From SKLM01 sp964421785 (GTDB taxonomy: Bacteria > Chloroflexota > Anaerolineae > B4-G1), in NCBI GenBank assembly GCA_964421785.1, contig CAYQZG010000172.1, positions 1 to 7,571 of the forward strand: a stretch of DNA of 7,571 nt, in the 5' to 3' direction. The position numbers were made by a program, and so were the translations under genes. This document shows, piece by piece, positions 1-6,155 of the stretch (position 1 is its first letter; every line of letters starts with the position of its first letter). The notes beneath the pieces are model-generated. The model had not been told where the DNA came from. It did not search any database and saw only the letters and a program-made list of their open reading frames with translations.

Positions 1-503
1 CAGCAGACGCTGAACTCGGCGCGGCCCGGCCCGGTGCGGAAGCTGATCACGGCGAACATGTCGGCCTGGGCGATCATGTCGAGCAGGCTGTCCAGGTTGT
101 TCTGGATGTCCAGATCCAGCGTGTAAGGAACGGTCTCGGTGAACAGGCCCGGATGGGAGATGTTGACGTAGTTGGCGCCCAACGCGGCCAGGTCGTCGAG
201 ATCTTGCTGCGTGTAGGGCGGGCCAACGGGGCCAGGGCCCAGGAACTCGGTTCCGTCGAGCTCGGGGTAGACGCGGCGCTGGTAGATGTTGGCGCCGCGC
301 AGCTCGGTCCCGCCGTTCCACAGGGCCCAGTTGTCCCCCACGTCCGTTGCAGCAGGAGCCAGTGTCTTGGAGATCACGGGCGGTGGGGTTGCCGTCGGAT
401 GGCCTCCCTCCCCGTCAAGCGAGCCGAGGCCACAGGCCAGGATCAAAGCTGGAAGAAGTGTCAAAGCCAGACGGCTTGCTGTGCGCCAATAGCGGCGTTT
501 CAA
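1..503 (-). CDS. GH5-like (cellulase-family) secreted lipoprotein, N-terminal part, runs off left edge
   Basis: This is an open frame of 167 codons that continues past the left edge. I start it at the TTG at 503-501 because a GAGGAGG ribosome binding site (516-510) sits six bases upstream and the product then begins with a clean lipoprotein signal: KRRYWR, a hydrophobic stretch, and the lipobox LILAC with Cys24 followed by Gly. A Pro/Thr-rich linker (about residues 36-53) follows. The fold then resembles the start of a glycoside hydrolase family 5 TIM barrel: LRGANIYQR (68-76, strand 1), DLDDLAALGANYVNIS (101-116, helix 1 and strand 2) and FAVISFRTGPGRAEF (150-164, strand 3). The catalytic glutamates would lie beyond the window, so activity cannot be judged. 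It lies 29 bases after the 885-residue exported protein and is probably in the same transcript. Lipoprotein: fairly sure; GH5 superfamily: likely; substrate: unknown. Confidence 0.75.
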   Translation of the reverse strand, partial: MKRRYWRTASRLALTLLPALILACGLGSLDGEGGHPTATPPPVISKTLAPAATDVGDNWALWNGGTELRGANIYQRRVYPELDGTEFLGPGPVGPPYTQQDLDDLAALGANYVNISHPGLFTETVPYTLDLDIQNNLDSLLDMIAQADMFAVISFRTGPGRAEFSVC

Positions 504-509
504 GTCGTA

Positions 510-516
510 CCTCCTC
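510..516 (-). promoter_or_regulatory. Ribosome binding site that fixes a TTG start
   Basis: On the minus strand this reads GAGGAGG, six bases before the TTG at 503-501. It is the strongest Shine-Dalgarno match seen near the left end. It decides the start, because the next possible start codons lie inside or after the signal peptide and would delete it. Confidence 0.75.
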
Positions 517-532
517 TAGTCGCGCCCGACGT

Positions 533-3190
533 TCACTGGGCTGCCTGCCCCGAGTCCGGATCCACCATGAGCGACGAGACATCGACCGCCTCAAAAGCTG
601 ACCCGTGAACCTGATGCAGCTCGTGGAGCACGTCGTTGTCCCAGCGCTCGTCGGGCACGCCGGAGATGTACCAGGGCGCGCCGTTATCGGCCAGCATCAT
701 GCCGTAGGTCTTGAGCGCCTGCAGGATCACCTGCACCTCGGCCGAGAAGCCCGAGACGTCGACATCGGCCTTCAGGCGGAAGCGCTGGCCCATCGGCGGG
801 TATTGCTCGCCCGTGAGGTTCGACGCGAAGTGACGGGCAGGCCAGACGTAGGCCCGGCGGGTCTGCAGCGCGGTGACGCGGATCGCGTGCCGGATCTCGC
901 CGGCGGCCACCTCCTCGTAGCGCACCAGGCCCGGCAGGATGGGCAGGCCGGCGGCGTCGGCCGAGGTCCAACTCTCGGGCCGGAGCGCGTGGGACGTCAG
1001 ATCGAAGATAGCGCCGGAACCGGCCTCCCAACGGCTCCCACCGTCCAGCGGCCAGGCGTAGAAGAGCTCGTAGAGGGTGCAGCTATCGCGCTCCAGCACC
1101 AGCACATGTCGGTCGCCGTCGCTGTCCGGGCCGCCCTCGATGGGCGGGTCGGGCGGGATGGGATAGGGACCGGGGTCGCTCTCGTCGTCGTAGGTGAAGC
1201 TGACGGCCAGCGGGGCCTGCGTGCCGGGCACGTCCACGTAGGGGATGCCGATGGGGCTGCCGGAGCCCGGCGGCCACTCGCCAGAGCCGAAGTCGGCGTG
1301 CACGTGGGCATCGGGGCCGATGGTGGCGACGTAGGCATCCGAGTTGGCGTGGACGGGGAGCGCGTCCACGGGCGTGTTCCAGACGTTGTCGGCCGGGAAG
1401 ACATCGCAGCCTGCCACGTGGGGGGACGTTTGGGATTGAGCGGCAGGCCAGTGGGTGAGGGCCAACGGCAGGTAGATCCAGGCCGTCGGCTCCCATCGTT
1501 CATAAGCTCCGATATCGGGTTGGCTGTCGCGGGTATGACCATCGAAGTCGTCGTCCGGCGCGTTCTCCTCCGTCCCGGCGTCGATGGCCGGGCTGCCCGC
1601 GGTGAGATGGGCGTCGAAGCTGTCGATGCGCTCATCCGCCAGGCCCGGGGGGACGTCACAGTGGCTGTCGGGCGGGCAGGGATCGGGTGCGGCCTTCAAG
1701 GCGTTGATGATGGCGTGGTCGACGGCGAACAGGTCGCCCGACATATTCGTCCAGGCAAAGCACGTCGTGTCCACTACTCCCTCGCCGAACTCCGGGTTGC
1801 CCTGGAAGATGGTGTTGCGCAGCAGGATGGACTCGGAGCCGTCGCAGATCTCTTCCTCCGCGCACTCGGCGATGGCGAGGCAGTCCCCCTCCCCGGTGAC
1901 GGTGGCGTTGGTCACCGTGATCTGATCGCCGGGATGGAGGGTGAAGGCCAGGGCGCTGCCCCCGGAGCGGCAATGGTCGACGTCGTGGGTGAAAGGCTTG
2001 CCGGCGAAGAAACCGCAGTTGCTCACCGCGATCACGTTCTCCAGAAGGGTTGGCCCCAACTTTTTGATCTGGTCGCCAGCGTTCCCCTCGGCGATGGTGC
2101 GCCGGATGGTGACAGTTCCGCCCAGCGAGTGGTAGAGCAGGTCGAGGCCGTCTTGTGTGTTGTGGAGGAAGGCGGAGTCCTCAATGATCCAGTCGCCGCC
2201 GGTGTCGCCGGTACCGACGCCATCGCCGTAGCCGCCGGCGGACTGGCCCCAGCAGCCGGTCGGCTGGCCGCCGGGGTAGGTCTCGGCGCAGCCGTTCCAC
2301 TCGACGGTCCAGCGGCGGAAAGCCAACGTGCCTGTATTGGAAACATCCTCTTCCTCAAGGTCGCCGTCCCACCCCGCCCAGCCATTCCCCGCGATGCGCA
2401 CGTCTTCTACTGTCCAATCGGTGAGCCTAAAAGCATGGATGCCGGTGTTGGCCAGCCCGTGGACATTCAGATCTCGGAGTGTGACGTTGGCCGAGTCCTC
2501 GGCGTGGAGGCCGATGGGCGCCCAGTCTCCGTAGGGATAGGCAGACCGCTCGCAGGCCAGCCCGCCGGTGTGGCCCTCCACGCAGCCGGCGTGATCCGTG
2601 ATCTCCAGGCAGGCGATCTCCACGTTGCTGGCGTCGGTGAGGTTGAGCACGTGCGCCGCCCGCTCCACCCCAAACAGCTCCGGTGGGCTGGCGCAGCCGG
2701 CGTCCCAGCCCGCGCCCAGGACGCGCGTGGGGTGAGCGGGGTCGGGGCCGGAGGGAATGGGAGGCATGTGACAGTCCCATGGGTAGTCGGATTGGCAGTC
2801 TCCGGCGCCGGGCGCTCCCAGGCCCATGGTGTAGCTGCCGGAGGCGATGATGAGCGTGTCTCCACCGCTGATGCGCACCGTGCCGGGTGTATCCGGCTCG
2901 CCGCTGGGCCGGAGGGCGCGGAAGGGATGGTCCCAGGCGCAGGGTCGATGGGTGCCGCTGCCCGGGTAGGCGGCGTTGACCAGGCCGGTGCACTGCTCCG
3001 CTGAGCCGCCGTCGGGGCGGACGTAGTAGGTGTCCGAGCTCGCGGCCGTGACGGGCGTTGGGCCGTGTGACGGATCTGCCACTGTCGATTCGCTCTCGAC
3101 GGGAGAGGCTAGCGGGGTCGGCGCGAAGGCACAGCCGCTCCAGACGAGAACGAGTGTCAGCGCAAGAACTCTGATCGTTATCTTGTTCAT
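533..3190 (-). CDS. Exported beta-helix protein (choice-of-anchor Q type) fused to a conserved uncharacterised C-terminal domain
   Basis: 885 residues. I prefer the ATG at 3190-3188 over the in-frame TTG at 3211, because it gives a compact signal peptide (MNKITIR, then a hydrophobic run to about residue 18) and has GAGGAG just upstream. Cys20 follows WSG, a poor lipobox since Trp is at -3; cleavage after AFA at 21-23 is an alternative. Residues 24-50 are a Pro/Ser/Thr linker. Residues about 52-564 form a right-handed parallel beta-helix with recurring short strands and turns (NVTLRDLNVHG, DWTVEDVRIAGN, DWIIEDSAFLHN, TVTIRRTIAEGN), ending in SPAIDAG and PDIGAYE (558-564), the signature of choice-of-anchor Q proteins. 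WIYLPLAL follows (571-578). Residues about 595-878 are a separate domain containing DNVWNTPVDALPVHANSDAY, DESDPGPYPIP, AGSGAIFDL, TSADAAGLPILPGLVRY and LKTYGMMLADNG. I recall this set from many secreted bacterial hypothetical proteins but know no function. The 20 Cys after Cys20 suggest disulfides. Ligand or enzyme activity: unknown. Confidence 0.85.
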   Translation of the reverse strand: MNKITIRVLALTLVLVWSGCAFAPTPLASPVESESTVADPSHGPTPVTAASSDTYYVRPDGGSAEQCTGLVNAAYPGSGTHRPCAWDHPFRALRPSGEPDTPGTVRISGGDTLIIASGSYTMGLGAPGAGDCQSDYPWDCHMPPIPSGPDPAHPTRVLGAGWDAGCASPPELFGVERAAHVLNLTDASNVEIACLEITDHAGCVEGHTGGLACERSAYPYGDWAPIGLHAEDSANVTLRDLNVHGLANTGIHAFRLTDWTVEDVRIAGNGWAGWDGDLEEEDVSNTGTLAFRRWTVEWNGCAETYPGGQPTGCWGQSAGGYGDGVGTGDTGGDWIIEDSAFLHNTQDGLDLLYHSLGGTVTIRRTIAEGNAGDQIKKLGPTLLENVIAVSNCGFFAGKPFTHDVDHCRSGGSALAFTLHPGDQITVTNATVTGEGDCLAIAECAEEEICDGSESILLRNTIFQGNPEFGEGVVDTTCFAWTNMSGDLFAVDHAIINALKAAPDPCPPDSHCDVPPGLADERIDSFDAHLTAGSPAIDAGTEENAPDDDFDGHTRDSQPDIGAYERWEPTAWIYLPLALTHWPAAQSQTSPHVAGCDVFPADNVWNTPVDALPVHANSDAYVATIGPDAHVHADFGSGEWPPGSGSPIGIPYVDVPGTQAPLAVSFTYDDESDPGPYPIPPDPPIEGGPDSDGDRHVLVLERDSCTLYELFYAWPLDGGSRWEAGSGAIFDLTSHALRPESWTSADAAGLPILPGLVRYEEVAAGEIRHAIRVTALQTRRAYVWPARHFASNLTGEQYPPMGQRFRLKADVDVSGFSAEVQVILQALKTYGMMLADNGAPWYISGVPDERWDNDVLHELHQVHGSAFEAVDVSSLMVDPDSGQAAQ

Positions 3191-3266
3191 GTCTCCTCGC
3201 TCTGGGTTCAAAGCGTCAAAGGCACCACCTACCAGCTTCGGGGAACGTCGTAGCGTGCCCGAGGCT

Positions 3267-3294
3267 ATTCTAGCATGACGTGTCGGCAGGGCAA
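3267..3294 (-). promoter_or_regulatory. Candidate sigma-70-type promoter for the exported-protein operon
   Basis: Read on the minus strand: TTGCCC (3294-3289), a 16-base spacer, then TAGAAT (3272-3267). These match the -35 consensus at 4 of 6 positions and the -10 consensus at 5 of 6. Transcription would start near 3260 and leave a leader of about 70 bases before the ATG at 3190. This comes from pattern matching only. Confidence 0.45.
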
Positions 3295-3348
3295 GTGGTG
3301 TGGTGTTTGTGCTACACTACTATGCGAAGCAAATCAAAGATACTCAAC

Positions 3349-3363
3349 TTGATTAACCATCAA
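3349..3363. repeat. Short inverted repeat, possible operator
   Basis: TTGAT (3349-3353), five bases (TAACC), then ATCAA (3359-3363): perfect arms in dyad symmetry, with two further matching pairs outside a mismatch (AA at 3346-3347, TT at 3365-3366). It covers the candidate -35 box of the archease promoter, where a repressor site would be expected. The repeat is short enough to be chance. Confidence 0.3.
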
Positions 3364-3377
3364 ATTCGTGTTAACAT
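3349..3377 (+). promoter_or_regulatory. Candidate promoter giving a leaderless archease mRNA
   Basis: TTGATT (3349-3354), a 17-base spacer, then TAACAT (3372-3377); each box matches consensus at 4 of 6 positions. The -10 box ends six bases before the ATG at 3384, so transcription would begin at or next to the A of the start codon. The bases before the ATG (TAAGCCT) contain no Shine-Dalgarno sequence, as expected for a leaderless transcript. An alternative -10 (TACTAT, 3318-3323) further upstream would give a leader of about 50 bases but lacks a good -35. Confidence 0.4.
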
Positions 3378-3383
3378 AAGCCT

Positions 3384-3794
3384 ATGAAGAGCAAACAGTT
3401 CGACGAGGTGGAACACACAGCCGACATCGCCATTCGCGTCTGGGGGCACAGCCTTGGCGAGCTCTTCGCCAACGCCGCCTACGGTATGGCGTGTCAGCTC
3501 GCCGATGTTGAGGACGTAGAGCTGACGACGGAGAGGAGGCTTGAGCTGCAGGCCGAGGACGTGGAGATGCTCCTCGTGGAGTGGCTCAGCGAGTTGCTCT
3601 ATCTCGGCGAGCGGGAAGACGTGGTGTTCGTCGCGTTTGACGTCTCGGAGGTGACGCCGCAAGAGTTGCACGCTGTTGCGCGAGGTGGCCCCATTGTGGA
3701 GCACCAGGCTCACATCAAGGCCGTCACGTTCAGCGAGCTGGACGTTAGGAGGATAGACGACCGATATGAGACCATCATCGTGTTCGACGTGTAG
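3384..3794 (+). CDS. Archease, activator of the RNA ligase RtcB
   Basis: 136 residues, full length for the family (usually about 135-165). Archease is a small cytoplasmic protein that helps RtcB form its guanylylated intermediate and undergo multiple turnovers, and that widens nucleotide-cofactor use. Visible family marks are the N-terminal HTADIAIRVWG (residues 11-21, with the conserved Asp14), GELFANAAYGM (25-35), the central DVEMLLVEWLSELLYL (59-74), and the C-terminal IKAVTFSEL followed by IIVFDV, whose Asp135 lies where the family keeps a metal-binding acidic residue. The ATG at 3384 is the natural N terminus, since it places FDEVEHTAD at the usual distance, but it has no ribosome binding site; see the leaderless promoter candidate. 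The gene for its partner RtcB follows after 59 bases on the same strand, which strongly supports the call. Confidence 0.95.
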   Translation: MKSKQFDEVEHTADIAIRVWGHSLGELFANAAYGMACQLADVEDVELTTERRLELQAEDVEMLLVEWLSELLYLGEREDVVFVAFDVSEVTPQELHAVARGGPIVEHQAHIKAVTFSELDVRRIDDRYETIIVFDV

Positions 3795-3839
3795 GGATGA
3801 CGTCGAATCTGCACCAATCAGCGGACGACGCGGTATGTT

Positions 3840-3849
3840 GGAAGGGGGA
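3840..3849 (+). promoter_or_regulatory. Ribosome binding site that decides the rtcB start
   Basis: GGAAGGGGGA, a purine-rich Shine-Dalgarno-like run, lies four bases before the ATG at 3854. It supports that ATG over the in-frame ATG at 3797, which would add 19 residues with no resemblance to RtcB. Confidence 0.6.
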
Positions 3850-3853
3850 AAGC

Positions 3854-5305
3854 ATGGCAAGCAAGAAGGATTTTCAGCGCGTAGATGAGTACACGTGGGA
3901 ACTACCGAAGGAGTACCGAGGTGACATGCGCGTTCCGGTGCGTCTGTTCGCCAACTCCGAGCTCTTTGACGCGGCGTTTGGCGACCGCACTATCGAACAG
4001 TTGGTTAACACCGCCACGTTGCCGGGCATCGTGAAATACGCCATGGCGCTGCCGGATATGCACCAGGGCTACGGGTTTCCCATTGGGGGTGTGGCCGGCA
4101 TTGACGCCAGCTCGGGCGTGATCTCGCCGGGAGGCGTTGGCTACGACATCAACTGTGGGGTGCGGCTGCTGGCGTCCAACCTCGACCGGGAGGAGATAGA
4201 GCCGTTCCGATACGATCTGATGGACGCCCTCTACCATTCCTGTCCCAGTGGCTTGGGTGGCGATGGACGTGTGCGCGTCAACAAGAAGGAGCTCGATCAG
4301 CTACTCAGCGAAGGTTCCTCGTGGGCTTTGAAGCAGGGTCTGGCCCGACGAGAGGACGTTGAGCACACCGAGGAGCGCGGCTGCCTGCGGGGGGCCGATC
4401 CCAGCAAAGTGAGCCAGCGCGCCAAGGAACGCGGCCTGAGCCAGGTCGGTTCCTTGGGCTCGGGCAACCACTTCCTGGAGCTGGACGTTGTTCGGGACGT
4501 CTACGAGCCCGACGCGGCGGATGCCTTCGGCCTGCGAGAAGGACAGATTATGGTGCAGATTCACTGTGGGTCGCGTGGGTTTGGCCATCAGGTCTGCGAC
4601 GACTATGTGAAGAGTCTCCAGTCGGCGGTGAAGAAGTACAACATCCAGCTGCCCAACCGCCAGCTGGTCTGTGCGCCGATCGACTCGCCGGAGGGGCAGG
4701 CCTACTACGGCGCCATGGCCTGCGCCGTCAACTACGCCTTCGTCAACCGGCAGGTGCTGGCGATGGGGGCGCGCGAGGCCTTCGAGCGGGTGCTGGCGGG
4801 CAAGGTGAGCGACTTCGGCCTGCGTCAGGTCTACGACGTGGCGCACAACATCGCCAAGCTCGAGGATCATACGATCAACGGGGAGAGCGCGCGGCTCTGC
4901 ATCCACCGCAAGGGGGCCACCCGCTGCTTCCCGCCCGGTCACGAGGGGGTGCCCGCCGACTACCGTGACGTGGGGCAGCCGGTCCTGGTTCCCGGGTCGA
5001 TGGGCACGGCGTCGTACGTGCTGGTGGGGCAGCAGAGGGCCATGGAGCTGACCTTTGGCTCGACCTGCCACGGTGCCGGACGCACCATGAGCCGCACGGC
5101 GGCCCGCAAGAAGGTCTGGGGACACGATCTGCGGGATCAGCTCGAAGAGGGCGGCATCGCCGTTCGGGCATCCAGCATGAAGGGGTTGGCCGAGGAAGCG
5201 CCCCTGGCCTACAAGGACGTCAGCAGCGTGGTCGAGACGGTGCATGGGTTGGGCATCGCGCATAAGGTGGCGCGGTTGGAGCCCCTGGGCGTGATCAAGG
5301 GGTAG
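3854..5305 (+). CDS. rtcB: RtcB, 3'-phosphate/5'-hydroxyl RNA ligase (GTP-dependent)
   Basis: 483 residues, typical for RtcB. The enzyme seals RNA ends bearing 2',3'-cyclic phosphate or 3'-phosphate to 5'-OH ends, using GTP and Mn2+ through a histidine-GMP intermediate; it serves RNA repair and, in archaea and animals, tRNA splicing. All key residues of the Pyrococcus enzyme have counterparts: Asp98 and Cys101 in GYDINCGVRLL, His206 in GSGNHFLE, His237 in QIHCGSRGFGHQ, His331 in DVAHNIAKLE, and the guanylylated His406 in STCHGAGRTMSRTAA. PDMHQGYGFPIGG (residues 68-80) and HRKGATRCFPPGHEG (351-365) are also intact. I chose the ATG at 3854 for its ribosome binding site and because MASKKDFQRVDEYTWELP matches the usual N terminus. 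It is very likely co-transcribed with archease. No RtcA cyclase or RtcR regulator lies in the window, so its control differs from the E. coli operon, as far as can be seen here. Confidence 0.97.
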   Translation: MASKKDFQRVDEYTWELPKEYRGDMRVPVRLFANSELFDAAFGDRTIEQLVNTATLPGIVKYAMALPDMHQGYGFPIGGVAGIDASSGVISPGGVGYDINCGVRLLASNLDREEIEPFRYDLMDALYHSCPSGLGGDGRVRVNKKELDQLLSEGSSWALKQGLARREDVEHTEERGCLRGADPSKVSQRAKERGLSQVGSLGSGNHFLELDVVRDVYEPDAADAFGLREGQIMVQIHCGSRGFGHQVCDDYVKSLQSAVKKYNIQLPNRQLVCAPIDSPEGQAYYGAMACAVNYAFVNRQVLAMGAREAFERVLAGKVSDFGLRQVYDVAHNIAKLEDHTINGESARLCIHRKGATRCFPPGHEGVPADYRDVGQPVLVPGSMGTASYVLVGQQRAMELTFGSTCHGAGRTMSRTAARKKVWGHDLRDQLEEGGIAVRASSMKGLAEEAPLAYKDVSSVVETVHGLGIAHKVARLEPLGVIKG

Positions 5306-5326
5306 GATCGCGTTCAAGAGACGTGA

Positions 5327-5390
5327 AACGGCCCAAGCATCCCGCGGTATTGTGGTGACGGCTTCAGCCGTTCGGGATGGTTGGGCCGTT
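5327..5390. terminator. Long imperfect hairpin between converging genes, possible terminator or intergenic repeat
   Basis: The arms 5327-5344 and 5373-5390 pair over 18 positions with a single mismatch (position 5337 against 5380). The 28-base loop holds a second small hairpin: ACGGC (5358-5362), TTCA, GCCGT (5367-5371). Weaker pairing may continue outwards with bulges to about 5320 and 5400. It begins 21 bases after the rtcB stop codon. No long T run follows on either strand, so a classical Rho-independent terminator is not assured. It could also be a REP-like or miniature-element remnant. Confidence 0.5.
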
Positions 5391-5400
5391 CTTCATCGTC

Positions 5401-5418
5401 AAAAGGGCCCGCAAGCCC
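5401..5418 (-). terminator. Small candidate Rho-independent terminator for the fabF/NERD-like operon
   Basis: On the minus strand this reads GGGC, six bases, GCCC, then TTTT, about 22 bases after the stop codon of the NERD-like gene (5440). Its position is right, but the stem is only four base pairs and the T run is short, so the call is tentative. Confidence 0.3.
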
Positions 5419-5439
5419 GTCCTCTGTCCGGTCCGCTAG

Positions 5440-6150
5440 CTAGTCGCGCTCATCCTCCACACCAAGAGCGTCGGCGAGCCGCTCCTGCAGCGCGTCAGGC
5501 AGCGCCCGCAAGGCACCGGGTCCACGCAGCCAGTCCTTGACTTTCTTGCGATAGAAAGCGGGCACCGGTGACCGATCGGCATCGAGCTGGACATCCTCGT
5601 TCACGAAGACGATGACGCCGCGCACGGGTACCTCGCTCGCATCCTCCAATCTTTCGTCCAGGTAGCCCCGGAGTCTCTCCACTTCTTCCAGAGCCTCCTG
5701 GTCAGGCCTGCCCACACCCGCTTGACCTACCAGACGCCGGAAGAACTTCCCGCGTTGGCGGTGTTTCCACTTGCCGCTCTTTCCATCCTCGTAGGTCACC
5801 TCCCCGCCCTGCGACTTGACGACAAACACGGTACAGCCTCCCGGCTCCAACAGGACGTGGTCGGCAGGGAGCATGTACTGGAGAAGCGTATGACGATAGT
5901 CCAGCCCCTTGAGCACCTCCGCGAGCGTCTCGTGATGGGCAAGCGAACCGGCGTACCGATCGGCAAAGAAGCCTCCCACGACGGAAAGAATGAAGCCCAG
6001 GGCCGTGCTCACGACGACCGGCAACATCCACGTCGGTCTGACGAACGAGATGACGAGACCGATGAGCAGAATCACCAGTCCTCCGAGTGTGGCGTACTGT
6101 CCGATAGAGCTAAGTAGGTTGATACGACGCTCGTCACGAATAATATGCAT
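5440..6150 (-). CDS. Two-helix membrane protein with NERD-like (nuclease-related) domain
   Basis: 236 residues. After a short charged start (MHIIRDERR), two hydrophobic segments at about residues 20-37 and 42-63 form a membrane hairpin. A soluble domain follows: LPADHVLLEPGGCTVFVVKSQGGEV (94-118), a Trp-containing GKWKHRQRGK (127-136), the helical QEALEEVERLRGYLDERL (151-168), and the strand VRGVIVFVNEDVQLDAD (176-192). That order (DHVLL-x-PGG, hydrophobic strand with Lys, GEV, Trp, helix, VIVF strand) matches the NERD family, related to PD-(D/E)XK nucleases. Asp97 and Lys112 are present, but the acidic residue normally two before the Lys is Val110, so catalysis is doubtful. The start is fixed by the upstream in-frame stop. 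The gene begins five bases after the fabF stop and has no clear ribosome binding site, suggesting translational coupling. Substrate and role are unknown. NERD assignment: likely, not certain. Confidence 0.7.
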   Translation of the reverse strand: MHIIRDERRINLLSSIGQYATLGGLVILLIGLVISFVRPTWMLPVVVSTALGFILSVVGGFFADRYAGSLAHHETLAEVLKGLDYRHTLLQYMLPADHVLLEPGGCTVFVVKSQGGEVTYEDGKSGKWKHRQRGKFFRRLVGQAGVGRPDQEALEEVERLRGYLDERLEDASEVPVRGVIVFVNEDVQLDADRSPVPAFYRKKVKDWLRGPGALRALPDALQERLADALGVEDERD

Positions 6151-6155
6151 ATTGC

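Larger units (their letters stand above)
3191..3383. other. Divergent intergenic promoter region
   Basis: 193 bases without a convincing gene lie between the divergently transcribed exported-protein operon (minus) and archease-rtcB (plus). The archease-proximal end is more AT-rich than its surroundings. It holds candidate sigma-70-type promoters in both directions and an inverted repeat, listed separately. I see no sigma-54 element of the GG-N10-GC kind with flanking consensus. Confidence 0.7.

Noticed and set aside
153..608. A 151-codon plus-strand frame at the left end
   Set aside because: It lies opposite the GH5-like lipoprotein start and the end of the beta-helix gene. It shows no motif and would conflict with the well-supported TTG start and ribosome binding site.
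605..3004. A 799-codon open frame on the plus strand opposite the beta-helix protein gene
   Set aside because: Its product is dominated by Val, Gly, Ala and Arg with no recognisable motif, signal or ribosome binding site. Long antisense frames are expected opposite GC-rich genes, and the minus-strand protein has clear domains.
3191..3383. A sigma-54 promoter ahead of archease-rtcB, as in the E. coli rtc operon
   Set aside because: No TGGCAC-N5-TTGC-like pair with correct GG/GC spacing could be found; sigma-70-like boxes fit better.
3797..3853. An upstream ATG that would extend RtcB by 19 residues
   Set aside because: The added residues do not resemble RtcB N termini, while the ATG at 3854 has a strong ribosome binding site and gives the family's usual start and length.
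4301..5317. A 338-codon minus-strand frame opposite rtcB
   Set aside because: It is entirely antisense to a gene whose catalytic residues are all conserved, and it has His/Arg/Pro-rich low-information content typical of a shadow frame.
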